This document shows positions 22,009 to 30,501 of a stretch of 46,685 nucleotides of DNA, piece by piece. A program made the position numbers and the translations under genes. A model generated the notes under the pieces. The model was given only the letters and a program-made list of their open reading frames with translations, had not been told where the DNA came from and did not search any database. Every line of letters starts with the position of its first letter. Positions within the stretch are counted from its first letter, which is position 1. The stretch lies in NCBI GenBank assembly GCA_030526995.1, contig JAUNBP010000009.1, positions 1-46,685 of the forward strand. The letters run 5' to 3'. The DNA is from Clostridia bacterium. GTDB taxonomy: Bacteria > Bacillota > Clostridia > Christensenellales > CAG-138.

Positions 22009-24636
22009 ATGAATTTCGAAAAAAATCTTATTGTCAACAGCGTTGAGAGCCTTGAAGAATGCTTAAGGCGGGTCAAAAGGGCGCAGAGCGAGTATGCTTT
22101 GTTCAGCCAAGAGCAGGTTGACCGCATATTCTTATCGGCGGCAATTGCAGCCGACAAGGCGAGGCTTGAGCTTGCAAAGAGCGCTGTTTTTGAGACTGAC
22201 ATGGGCGTTGTCGAGGACAAGGTAATAAAGAACAACTACGCCGCCGAGTACATTTACAATGCCTACAAGGACGTTAAAACCTGCGGCGTTGTCGATGAGG
22301 ACCGTGTTTACGGCACGCAAAGAATCTTGGAGCCCGTGGGCGTTGTAGCCGCCGTCATCCCTACCACCAATCCCACCTCCACCGCAATATTCAAAACCCT
22401 GCTTGCGCTTAAAACCCGCAACGGCATGATAATAAGCCCCCATCCGAGGGCCAAAAACTGCACGATTGAGGCCGCCAAGCTCGTTTTGGAAGCGGCGGTG
22501 GCTGCAGGCGCACCCGAGGGCATCATCGCATGGATAGACGTGCCGAGCTTGGAGCTTTCCAACCTTTTGATGCGGGAGGCGGACTTGATTTTGGCAACCG
22601 GCGGCCCCGGCATGGTCAAGGCTGCCTACTCCTCCGGCAAGCCCGCAGTAGGCGTGGGTGCAGGCAACACCCCTGCGATAATCGACGACAGCGCCGACAT
22701 CGAGCTTGCGGTAAACTCCATTATACATTCCAAGACCTTCGACAACGGCATGATCTGCGCCTCCGAGCAGTCGGTAATCGTGCTCGACAAGGTCTATGCC
22801 AAGGTCAAAAAGGAGTTTGCAAGCCGCAACTGCTACTTCCTCGACCGAGATGAAACCGACAGGGTTAGAAAGACCATCATAATCAACGGTGCGCTAAACG
22901 CCAAGATAGTCGGGCAGAGCGCATACAAGATTGCCTCCCTTGCAAACGTTTCCGTTCCCGAAAGCACAAAGATTTTGATAGGCGAGGTCGTAAGCTCCGA
23001 ACTCTCCGAGGAGTTTGCTCATGAAAAGCTCTCCCCCGTGCTTGCGATGTACCGTGCAAAGGACTTCGACGAGGCGATAGAGAAGGCGTGCCGCCTCGTT
23101 GCCGACGGAGGCTACGGTCACACCTCCTCGATTTACCTCAACGAACTATCCGAGACCGATAAGCTGAGCAAGTTTACAAAGGCGATGAAAACCTGCCGCA
23201 TCCTCGTCAACACGCCCTCCTCGCAGGGCGGTTTGGGCGATCTCTATAACTTCAAGCTGACCCCCTCGTTGACCCTCGGCTGCGGAAGCTGGGGCGGGAA
23301 CTCCGTTTCCGAGAACGTAGGCGTCAAGCATCTTATGAACATAAAAACCGTTGCAATAAGGAGGGAAAATATGCTCTGGTTCCGTGCCCCCGAAAAGGTC
23401 TACATCAAGCGTGGTTGCCTGCCCGTGGCTCTCGATGAGCTTGGCAATGTTATGAACAAGAAGCGGGCGTTCATAGTTACGGACAGCTTTCTCTATGAGA
23501 GCGGCTGCACCAAGCCGATTGAAAACAAGCTCGACGAATTGAACATCCTGCACACCACCTATTCCCGAGTAGCCCCCGACCCGACCTTAGCCTGTGCCAA
23601 GGAGGGCGCAGCTCTTATGGCGGATTTCAAGCCTGACGTTATAATTGCCGTGGGCGGCGGCTCCGCAATGGACGCGGCAAAGATTATGTGGGTGCTGTAC
23701 GAACATCCCGAAGCGGACTTTATGGACATGGCAATGCGCTTTATGGACATTAGAAAGCGGGTCTACACCTTCCCGAAGATGGGTGAAAAGGCTTACTTTA
23801 TCGCAATTCCCACCTCGTCCGGCACGGGCTCGGAGGTAACGCCCTTTGCGGTAATCACCGACGAACGCAGCGGCGTAAAGTACCCGCTTGCCGACTACGA
23901 GCTGCTGCCGAAGATGGCAATAGTCGACGCAAACCTCATGGACAGCGCCCCCGCGGGACTTACAAGCTCCTCGGGCATCGATGCGGTCTCCCACGCCCTC
24001 GAAGCCTATGCCTCGATGATGGCCACCGACTACACCGACGGGCTTGCGTTGCAGAGCTTAAAGATGATATTTGAATACCTGCCCCGTGCCTATGACAGTG
24101 CAAAGAACAAGACCCCCGACCCCAAGGCACGTGAGAAGATGGCTGACGCCGCAACGATGGCGGGCATGGCCTTTGCAAACGCCTTCTTGGGCGTAATGCA
24201 CTCGATGGCGCATAAATTGGGTGCCTTCCACCACATTCCGCACGGCGTTGCCAACGCTTTGATGATGACGGAGGTGCTGCGCTTTAACTCCAAGGAGGCG
24301 CCGACCCGCATGGGCACCTTCCCGCAGTACGACCATCCACACACGCTGTCTCGCTATGCGGAGGTTGCGGACGCTCTCGGCGTAAAGGGCAAAACCGATG
24401 AGGAGAAGCTCGAAGGTCTGATTAAAAAGATTGAGGAGCTAAAGGCCTATATAGGCATCAAACCTACAATCCGAGACTATGTGACGGATGAAACCGACTT
24501 TTTGGCACGGCTCAACAGCATGGCGGAGCAGGCGTTTGACGACCAATGCACCGCAGCCAACCCCCGCTACCCGCTCATCGGTGAAATCAGGACGATGTAC
24601 CTAAACGCCTACTACGGCGAACACAAGGATATATAA
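22009..24636 (+). CDS. adhE: Bifunctional acetaldehyde-CoA/alcohol dehydrogenase
   Basis: 875 residues from ATG 22009, with AAGGAGG seven bases upstream. Family length is about 870. Converts acetyl-CoA to acetaldehyde to ethanol, using two NADH, in the cytoplasm, where it usually forms spirosome filaments. Seen: N-terminal aldehyde dehydrogenase with the catalytic cysteine C250 in DNGMICASEQ, the linker near residue 450, then an iron-type alcohol dehydrogenase with GGGSAMDAAKIMW, PTSSGTGSEVTPF and the metal-binding MAHKLGAFHHIPHG. It drains excess NADH, consistent with Rex and the upstream operator. Confidence 0.97.
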   Translation: MNFEKNLIVNSVESLEECLRRVKRAQSEYALFSQEQVDRIFLSAAIAADKARLELAKSAVFETDMGVVEDKVIKNNYAAEYIYNAYKDVKTCGVVDEDRVYGTQRILEPVGVVAAVIPTTNPTSTAIFKTLLALKTRNGMIISPHPRAKNCTIEAAKLVLEAAVAAGAPEGIIAWIDVPSLELSNLLMREADLILATGGPGMVKAAYSSGKPAVGVGAGNTPAIIDDSADIELAVNSIIHSKTFDNGMICASEQSVIVLDKVYAKVKKEFASRNCYFLDRDETDRVRKTIIINGALNAKIVGQSAYKIASLANVSVPESTKILIGEVVSSELSEEFAHEKLSPVLAMYRAKDFDEAIEKACRLVADGGYGHTSSIYLNELSETDKLSKFTKAMKTCRILVNTPSSQGGLGDLYNFKLTPSLTLGCGSWGGNSVSENVGVKHLMNIKTVAIRRENMLWFRAPEKVYIKRGCLPVALDELGNVMNKKRAFIVTDSFLYESGCTKPIENKLDELNILHTTYSRVAPDPTLACAKEGAALMADFKPDVIIAVGGGSAMDAAKIMWVLYEHPEADFMDMAMRFMDIRKRVYTFPKMGEKAYFIAIPTSSGTGSEVTPFAVITDERSGVKYPLADYELLPKMAIVDANLMDSAPAGLTSSSGIDAVSHALEAYASMMATDYTDGLALQSLKMIFEYLPRAYDSAKNKTPDPKAREKMADAATMAGMAFANAFLGVMHSMAHKLGAFHHIPHGVANALMMTEVLRFNSKEAPTRMGTFPQYDHPHTLSRYAEVADALGVKGKTDEEKLEGLIKKIEELKAYIGIKPTIRDYVTDETDFLARLNSMAEQAFDDQCTAANPRYPLIGEIRTMYLNAYYGEHKDI

Positions 24637-24648
24637 GGAGGCAGGAAG

Positions 24649-25398
24649 ATGAACGCAGACAGAATTATCGCTGTAAGAACCTCAAAGACCGTCTACCGTG
24701 ACGGCGACACGGTGCTGAAAGTCTTTGACGAGGACTATAAAAAGTCCGACATCCTAAACGAGGCGTTAAATCAGGCTCGAGTCGAAGAGGCAGGGCTTAA
24801 GGTGCCGAAGATTCTCGAGGTGCTGAAAACGGACGGCAAGTGGGCTATTCGATCGGAGTTTATCGCAGGCAAGACCCTGCAACAGCTCATGGACGAAAAC
24901 CCCGACAAGTTCGATGAGCTTTTGGAACGCTTTGTCGATATTCAGCTTGAGATTCTCTCGCACAAGGCGCCGCTTTTGAACAAGCTCAAGGACAAGATGA
25001 ACCGCAAGATAGGCGAAAGCGCCCTCGATGCCACGGCAAGATACGAGCTGCACATTAGGCTTGACGGGATGCCCACGCATCACAAGATTTGCCACGGCGA
25101 CTTCAACCCGTCCAACATAATAGTAACGCCCGATAACGAGGCCTATGTTTTGGACTGGTCGCACGTCACGCAGGGCAATGCCTCCGCCGATGCCGCCCGC
25201 ACCTACCTGCTGTTTTGGCTTTCGGGCGACATAGACGGGGCTGAAAAGTACCTCGACCTGTTCTGCAAAAAGAGCGAGACCGCCAAGAAGTACGTGCAGA
25301 GCTGGATGCCGATAGTTGCGGCAAGCCAATCGGTCAAGGGCAAGAAGGAGGAGCGGGAATTCCTGCTCCACTGGGCAAACGTAGTAGATTATGAGTAA
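24649..25398 (+). CDS. Small APH/choline-kinase-fold phosphotransferase
   Basis: 249 residues, SD AAGGAGG, 12 bases after adhE. Seen: an N-lobe with DGDTVLKVFDEDYKK (candidate ATP-binding lysine), IRSEFIAGKTLQQL, the catalytic loop HGDFNPSN at about 149-156, and the metal-binding LDWSHV. The fold is that of aminoglycoside phosphotransferases and choline kinases, but no resistance context is present. Sensory [FeFe]-hydrogenase loci elsewhere often include a Ser/Thr kinase along with a PP2C phosphatase. This protein occupies that slot and may be the kinase of the pair. A metabolite kinase is the alternative. Confidence 0.75.
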   Translation: MNADRIIAVRTSKTVYRDGDTVLKVFDEDYKKSDILNEALNQARVEEAGLKVPKILEVLKTDGKWAIRSEFIAGKTLQQLMDENPDKFDELLERFVDIQLEILSHKAPLLNKLKDKMNRKIGESALDATARYELHIRLDGMPTHHKICHGDFNPSNIIVTPDNEAYVLDWSHVTQGNASADAARTYLLFWLSGDIDGAEKYLDLFCKKSETAKKYVQSWMPIVAASQSVKGKKEEREFLLHWANVVDYE

Positions 25399-25410
25399 AG
25401 GAGAATTCTA

Positions 25411-25653
25411 ATGAAAATCACGGTATGTATCGGCAGTTCCTGCCACATCAAGGGCTCGCGTCAAGTCGTTGAGCAGCTTCAGTCCCTCATTGCGGAGCAT
25501 GGGCTCAAGGAGGAGATAGACCTTGCAGGTACCTTCTGCATGGGCAAGTGCCAAAGCGGAGTCAACGTCACCGTTGACGGCGAATGCTTTTCGGTAACCC
25601 CCGAAAGCACCCACACCTTCTTTTCGGAAACGGTTTTGCCCCGCTTGAAATAG
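25411..25653 (+). CDS. Thioredoxin-like [2Fe-2S] ferredoxin
   Basis: 80 residues. Seen: CIGSSCHIKG near the N-terminus and GTFCMGKC in the second half, four cysteines in the spacing of thioredoxin-fold [2Fe-2S] domains (NuoE/HydC-like C-terminal part). It carries single electrons. Lies between the kinase and the sensory hydrogenase, with SD GGAGAA. The likely job is electron exchange with one of the two hydrogenases, possibly linking NADH chemistry to them, although no flavin subunit is present here. Confidence 0.88.
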   Translation: MKITVCIGSSCHIKGSRQVVEQLQSLIAEHGLKEEIDLAGTFCMGKCQSGVNVTVDGECFSVTPESTHTFFSETVLPRLK

Positions 25654-25669
25654 CGGGCGGGAGTGAACG

Positions 25670-27346
25670 ATGGCGGATTATTTGAGGTTTCAAAAGTCGA
25701 GCTGCAAAAGCTGCTACAAGTGTATTCGGCACTGCCCCGTAAAATCTATCAGGTTTTCGGGCAATCAGGCCAACGTCATTCCCGACGAGTGCATACTCTG
25801 CGGTCAGTGCTACGTCGTCTGCCCGCAGAACGCCAAGGTCATGTTCGACGAGAGCGAGATAGTAGGCGTCCTTTTGCAAGGGGACGCTCCCGTTGTTGCG
25901 AGCATTGCGCCCTCGTTTGCCGCCTACTTCCCCGACGTTGGCATAGAAGCCCTGTCCGAAGCCATGCGAAAATTGGGCTTCCACTCCGCCGAGGAAACCG
26001 CCCTCGGCGCAACCATAGTCAAGCGTGAGTACGAAAGGCTTACAAAGAGCTCGGAGATGGATGTAATCATTACCTCCTGTTGTCATACGGTAAACCTCCT
26101 GATTGAGAAATACTATCCCGAGCTCTGCGGGTTTTTAGCCCCCGTCGTAACCCCGATGAAGGCGCACTGCGACGATATCAAAAGGCGCATACCCACCGCC
26201 AAGACCGTCTTTGTAGGGCCCTGCCTCTCCAAGATGGATGAGGCTGAAAAGGAGGGCATCGATGCGGTTTTGACCTTTGATAAGCTCGAAGCCATGTTTG
26301 AAAGGGCAAATATCACGCTCCACAAGGGGCGCAGGGTAGCCGAGGACGGGCTTGCCCGCCTCTTCCCTACCGACGGCGGCATCTTAGGCACGCTCAAATA
26401 CAAGAATCCCTCCTACACCTACCTTTCGGTGGACGGACTTGAAAGCTGCAAAAGGACGCTCGACGATATCCGTGACGGCGGGGTTCGCCGCTGCTTTATC
26501 GAGATGTCCGCCTGCGTGGGCAGCTGCATAGGCGGGCCCATCATGGAAAAGCGGCACAGCTCCCCGATTAAAAACCTCGTAAACGTCCGAACCTATGCGG
26601 GCGAAAACGACTTTGACATAGCCCAGCCCGCAATCGAAAAGATCCGCTGCGAGCGTCCTGCCCTCTTCTGCGACAGGGCTATGCCCTCCGAGGCTGCGAT
26701 AAACGAAATCCTTCGCAAGATGGACAAGTTCAAGCCCGAGGACGAGCTGAACTGCGGAAGCTGCGGCTATGAGACCTGCCGCAAAAAGGCCATTGCCATA
26801 TATCAGGGCAAGGCGGAGATAACGATGTGCCTGCCCTACCTCATGGAAAAGTCCGAGAGGTTTTCAAACAACATCTTGGACAACACGCCGAACGGAATCT
26901 TGGTCGTCAACGAGGCCTACGAGGTTCAGCAGATAAACCCCGCCGCCATGAAGATGCTGAGGGTGCGCTCAAGAGCCGATGTTGTGGGCTGCCCCGTCGT
27001 AAGGCTCATGGACCCGCTGCCGTTTATCGAGGTTTTGGAGCATAAAAAGCGAGTGGCGGGCAGGCTCGACTACTATGCGGAGTTTGACAGGTACCTTGAG
27101 CTTACGATAGCAACCGACAGGGTATCGGGCAACATGATAGCGATATTTCGGGACGTGACCGATGAGCAGACCGCCAAGCAAAAGAAAGCGGAACTCAGCC
27201 GCCAGACCGTTGAAACCGCCGACAGGGTCGTAGACAAGCAGATGCGCATCGTTCAGGAGATAGCCTCCCTCTTGGGCGAAACCGCTGCCGAGACCAAGAT
27301 TGCCCTATCCAAGCTCAAGGAGTCGATAAAAGATGATGACGAATAA
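25670..27346 (+). CDS. PAS-containing sensory (group C-like) [FeFe]-hydrogenase
   Basis: 558 residues. Order: two [4Fe-4S] ferredoxin motifs (CKSCYKCIRHCP at 12-22, CILCGQCYVVCP at 41-51); an H-cluster domain with TSCC (136-138), GPCLSK (184-188) and ACVGSC (281-286), whose four cysteines match the ligand positions; a further Fe-S motif NCGSCGYETC (361-370) with a later cysteine at 387; a PAS domain (about 400-500, FSNNILDNTPNGILVVNEA); and a C-terminal coiled coil. Group C enzymes (HydS) have low turnover and are thought to sense H2 or redox state, passing the signal through PAS to a kinase or phosphatase. The downstream PP2C gene overlaps it by 14 bases. HydEFG maturases are not in the window. 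Confidence 0.9.
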   Translation: MADYLRFQKSSCKSCYKCIRHCPVKSIRFSGNQANVIPDECILCGQCYVVCPQNAKVMFDESEIVGVLLQGDAPVVASIAPSFAAYFPDVGIEALSEAMRKLGFHSAEETALGATIVKREYERLTKSSEMDVIITSCCHTVNLLIEKYYPELCGFLAPVVTPMKAHCDDIKRRIPTAKTVFVGPCLSKMDEAEKEGIDAVLTFDKLEAMFERANITLHKGRRVAEDGLARLFPTDGGILGTLKYKNPSYTYLSVDGLESCKRTLDDIRDGGVRRCFIEMSACVGSCIGGPIMEKRHSSPIKNLVNVRTYAGENDFDIAQPAIEKIRCERPALFCDRAMPSEAAINEILRKMDKFKPEDELNCGSCGYETCRKKAIAIYQGKAEITMCLPYLMEKSERFSNNILDNTPNGILVVNEAYEVQQINPAAMKMLRVRSRADVVGCPVVRLMDPLPFIEVLEHKKRVAGRLDYYAEFDRYLELTIATDRVSGNMIAIFRDVTDEQTAKQKKAELSRQTVETADRVVDKQMRIVQEIASLLGETAAETKIALSKLKESIKDDDE

Positions 27347-28514
27347 GCTCTGCGCCGATATAGGTTGCCTCTCGATAAATCATGCGGGCGAGCAGCTCTG
27401 CGGCGATCATTACGAGGTTGTAGAGACCGAGGACGGCAAAAGCACCGTCTTGGTGCTTGCCGACGGGCTTGGCAGCGGCGTAAAGGCCAACATTCTCTCA
27501 ACGCTCACCGCAACGATTCTCTCAACGATGCTATCGGCAAACACCCGCTTGGAGGACGCCGTGGAAACGCTTGCAGCCACGCTTCCGGTCTGTTCGGAGC
27601 GCGGGGTGGCGTATTCGACCTTTACGATAATCAAGGTGACCAACAACTCCCGTGCCGAGATAATTCAATACGACAACCCCCGTGTCGTGTTGCTTAGAAA
27701 CGGCGAAAACTTAGAGCTTGCGTTCACCGAGACCGTAATCTCCAACAAGCGCATCCTAAAGGCGGAGACCGAGATATTTGAAAACGACGTGTTCTTGGCC
27801 TTTTCGGACGGCGTTGAACACGCAGGCGTCGGCGTGAGCTACAACTTTGGCTGGGAGAGGGATAACATCATAGACTTCATCTCGCCCTTTTTGGATGCGG
27901 GCTTTACCGCAAAAACGCTCTCGACGCTTTTGATAGACAAGACCAATGAACTGTACGGCGGAAACCCCGGCGACGACGCCACGGTCTGCACGCTCAGGAT
28001 AAGAAAGCGGGAGCCCGTAAACCTCATAATAGGCCCGCCCGCAAACAGGGACGATCTAAACCGCATGATGGCGCTGTTCTTCTCCAAGGAGGGCAAGCAC
28101 ATAGTCTGCGGCGGCACCACCTCCTCCCTTGCGGCAAAGTATCTGCACAAGGAGCTTGTGCCGAGCCTCGACTTTTTCGACCCGGAGATACCGCCCACCG
28201 CCTCCATCGAGGGCGTAGACCTCGTTACCGAGGGCGTTGTGACGATAAACCGAGTTCTAAGCTATGCCCGTGACTGCCTTGCAGACAACAAGAACTTTGA
28301 CCGCTGGGGAAGTAAGCACGATGGGGCATCACTCATCGCCCGTGCGCTGTTTGAGGATGCCACCGACATAAATTTCTTCGTAGGAAAGGCGGTAAATCCC
28401 GCCCATCAGAACACCGATCTTCCGATTAATTTTACGATAAAGATGCAGCTCGTAAGGGAGCTTGCCGCCTGTCTTGAAAAGATGGGCAAGAAAATCAAAG
28501 TCAGCTATTTTTAA
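27333..28514 (+). CDS. SpoIIE/PP2C-type protein serine phosphatase
   Basis: 393 residues. ATG 27333 has AAGGAG eight bases upstream, inside the end of the hydrogenase gene. A second ATG follows at once. Seen: the metal-binding motifs LADGLGSGVKA, FSDGVEHAGVG and GDDATV in a PP2C (SpoIIE-like) domain (about 1-225), then a C-terminal domain of about 165 residues with VCGGTTSSLAAKYL. No membrane segment, so not a true SpoIIE. PP2C genes next to group C hydrogenases are a recognised pattern, and the phosphatase is the probable output of the hydrogen sensor. The target phosphoprotein is unknown. Confidence 0.88.
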   Translation: MMTNKLCADIGCLSINHAGEQLCGDHYEVVETEDGKSTVLVLADGLGSGVKANILSTLTATILSTMLSANTRLEDAVETLAATLPVCSERGVAYSTFTIIKVTNNSRAEIIQYDNPRVVLLRNGENLELAFTETVISNKRILKAETEIFENDVFLAFSDGVEHAGVGVSYNFGWERDNIIDFISPFLDAGFTAKTLSTLLIDKTNELYGGNPGDDATVCTLRIRKREPVNLIIGPPANRDDLNRMMALFFSKEGKHIVCGGTTSSLAAKYLHKELVPSLDFFDPEIPPTASIEGVDLVTEGVVTINRVLSYARDCLADNKNFDRWGSKHDGASLIARALFEDATDINFFVGKAVNPAHQNTDLPINFTIKMQLVRELAACLEKMGKKIKVSYF

Positions 28515-28523
28515 GGAGGGCTT

Positions 28524-29972
28524 ATGCGTAAATTCGATACCAAGGTACAGCACCTGAAATACAAGGTTTTGCTCCACGTTGCCCGTCACGCATGGGAGGG
28601 CAATCTTATGGAGCATCTTTTGGACATTCCAAAGGAGATAATCCCGGGCAAGACCCCGAGTATGCGCTGCTGCGTTTACAAGGAGCGGGGCATCCTGTCG
28701 GAAAGGGTCAAGCTCGCCTGCGGCGGCGACAAGCACAACCCGAACATCATCGAGGTTTTGGACATCGCCTGCGACGACTGTCCCGCCGGCGGCTACACCG
28801 TAACCGACACCTGCAGGGGCTGCCTTGCCCACCGCTGTGAGGACGTATGCCCGAAAAATGCGATAACCTTTGACGAGCATCAAAAGGCGCACATCGACAA
28901 GTCCAAGTGCGTAAACTGCGGAAAGTGCGCCTCCGTCTGCCCATATGCGGCGATAATCGACCGCAAGCGTCCCTGTGAAAACGCCTGCAAAATAAAGGCC
29001 ATTTCCCCCGACGAGGACGGCAGTGCAAAGATTGACAACGAGCGTTGCATACAGTGCGGCGCCTGCGTCTATCAATGCCCGTTCGGGGCGATTGCCGACA
29101 AGTCCTTTATCATCAACGTTATCGACCTTCTAAAGCGCAGCGAAAACGGCAAAAACTACAAGGTCTATGCGGTGGTGGCACCGAGTATCTCAAGCCAGTT
29201 CCGCTATGCAAAGCTCGGGCAGGTCATCACCGCAATAAAAAAGCTCGGCTTCTACCACGTCATAGAGGCTGCCTTGGGTGCGGACATGGTGGCATACTCC
29301 GAGTGCAAGGAGCTTTTTGAACGCAAGTTTTTAACCAGCTCCTGCTGCCCCGCCTTTGTGCGCTACATTGAAACACAGTTCCCGGAGCTTGAAGGCGCAA
29401 TCTCGCACAACCCCTCGCCCATGGCTGCAATATCCGAGTACATAAAGTCCACCGACAAGACCGCCAAGGTAGTGTTCATAGGCCCCTGCACCGCAAAGAA
29501 GGCGGAGTTTTTGAAGCCCTCGGTGCGCCCTTACGTGGACAGCGTGATAACCTTTGAGGAATTGCAGGCGCTGTTCGACAGCCGTGACTTTGACATAGCC
29601 TCGTTTTCGGAGGATGTGCTTGACAACGCCTCATATTTTGGTAGAATATTTGCACGAAGCGGCGGACTTTCCGATGCGGTGGCACAGGGACTCAAAGAGC
29701 GCAACCTCGACAAGGACTTTGAGCTTAAAGCCGTGCGCTGCGATGGCATAGAACAGTGCCGAGCTGCACTTATGAAGGCAAAGCTGAGCCGTTTGGACGG
29801 CAACTTCATCGAGGGCATGGCGTGCGTGGGCGGCTGCATAAACGGGGCGGGCTGCTTAACCCACGGCGAAAAGAACCGTGCCGAGGTCGATGCCTACGGC
29901 AGGGAGGCGCTCGAAAAGACCATTTCAGACGCCGTTTCGATTCTAAATATCGTGAAAATGGAGGAAGCATGA
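28524..29972 (+). CDS. Group B-like monomeric [FeFe]-hydrogenase
   Basis: 482 residues. Seen: an N-terminal region with CRGCLAHRCEDVCP (about 97-109), then ferredoxin-type motifs CVNCGKCASVCP and CIQCGACVYQCP, then the H-cluster motifs TSSCCPAF (about 271-278), GPCTAKK (320-326) and ACVGGCINGAGC. The alanine after SCCP and this third motif fit group B rather than the bifurcating group A enzymes. Makes or uses H2 with ferredoxin in the cytoplasm. SD GGAGGG, 9 bases after the phosphatase gene. It may be the enzyme whose expression or activity the sensory branch controls. Confidence 0.92.
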   Translation: MRKFDTKVQHLKYKVLLHVARHAWEGNLMEHLLDIPKEIIPGKTPSMRCCVYKERGILSERVKLACGGDKHNPNIIEVLDIACDDCPAGGYTVTDTCRGCLAHRCEDVCPKNAITFDEHQKAHIDKSKCVNCGKCASVCPYAAIIDRKRPCENACKIKAISPDEDGSAKIDNERCIQCGACVYQCPFGAIADKSFIINVIDLLKRSENGKNYKVYAVVAPSISSQFRYAKLGQVITAIKKLGFYHVIEAALGADMVAYSECKELFERKFLTSSCCPAFVRYIETQFPELEGAISHNPSPMAAISEYIKSTDKTAKVVFIGPCTAKKAEFLKPSVRPYVDSVITFEELQALFDSRDFDIASFSEDVLDNASYFGRIFARSGGLSDAVAQGLKERNLDKDFELKAVRCDGIEQCRAALMKAKLSRLDGNFIEGMACVGGCINGAGCLTHGEKNRAEVDAYGREALEKTISDAVSILNIVKMEEA

Positions 29973-30415
29973 CAAAAATTTTATTCGTCTGCCACGGCAA
30001 CATCTGCAGAAGTCCGATGGCGGAGTTCATTATGAAAGACCTTGTAAAAAAGGCGGGAAGAAGTGAGGACTATTACATAGAGTCCGCAGCAACGAGCGAC
30101 GATGAGACGGGCAACCCGGTCTACCCGCCCGCAAGGCGCAAGCTCGAAGCCCTCTCCATAGACTGCTCGAAAAAGCGGGCGAGGCGGCTTGTCCCCTCCG
30201 ACTACGAGAAATTCGATTACATCATAGGCATGGACGAAGAAAACCGCAGAAACATGAAAAGGCTCTTTTTGGGCGACCCCAAGAACAAGGTCTCGCTGCT
30301 TTTGGACTTTACCCTTCCCCCTCGGCAGGTTGCCGACCCTTGGTACACCGGCGACTTCGACGCAACCCTAAAGGACGTGCTTGAAGGCTGCAAACATCTC
30401 TTAAAAACTACTTAA
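29969..30415 (+). CDS. Low-molecular-weight protein phosphatase
   Basis: 148 residues from ATG 29969, which overlaps the hydrogenase stop as ATGA, with GGAGGAAGC upstream. Seen: the active-site loop CHGNICRSPMAEF near the N-terminus (C-x5-R plus S) and the general-acid DPWY near residue 118. The family removes phosphate from tyrosine or, in the YwlE branch of Firmicutes, from arginine. The sequence does not decide which. Last gene of the redox island. A second phosphatase in the same transcript strengthens the impression of a phospho-signalling locus. Confidence 0.93.
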   Translation: MTKILFVCHGNICRSPMAEFIMKDLVKKAGRSEDYYIESAATSDDETGNPVYPPARRKLEALSIDCSKKRARRLVPSDYEKFDYIIGMDEENRRNMKRLFLGDPKNKVSLLLDFTLPPRQVADPWYTGDFDATLKDVLEGCKHLLKTT

Positions 30416-30422
30416 ATTCCTG

Positions 30423-30486
30423 TTGTATTTTTATGCCCGATATGTTAATATAAATTCGGACGGTATCGTCTGTCTGAATTTATTTT
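30423..30486 (+). promoter_or_regulatory. Promoter of the 1549-residue nucleotidase, overlapping a terminator-like hairpin
   Basis: TTGTAT (30423-30428), 17 bases, TAATAT (30446-30451). It is followed at once by TAAATTCGGAC (30451-30461) and GTCTGAATTTA (30472-30482), an 11-bp stem with one G-U pair and a TTTT tail. The hairpin probably ends the redox-island transcript. It would also lie at the very 5' end of the new one. Confidence 0.55.
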
Positions 30487-30501
30487 ACATGGAGGAACGC
30501 T

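Noticed and set aside
22132-22728. Antisense ORFs inside adhE and similar ones in other large genes
   Set aside because: Shadows produced by codon bias opposite well-supported genes. No SD or recognisable domain.
24649-25398. Aminoglycoside resistance gene
   Set aside because: Only the general fold motifs match, the length is short, and the context is redox metabolism.
27333-28514. True SpoIIE of the sporulation pathway
   Set aside because: The N-terminal membrane domain is missing and the gene overlaps a sensory hydrogenase, so a hydrogenase-linked PP2C is the better call.
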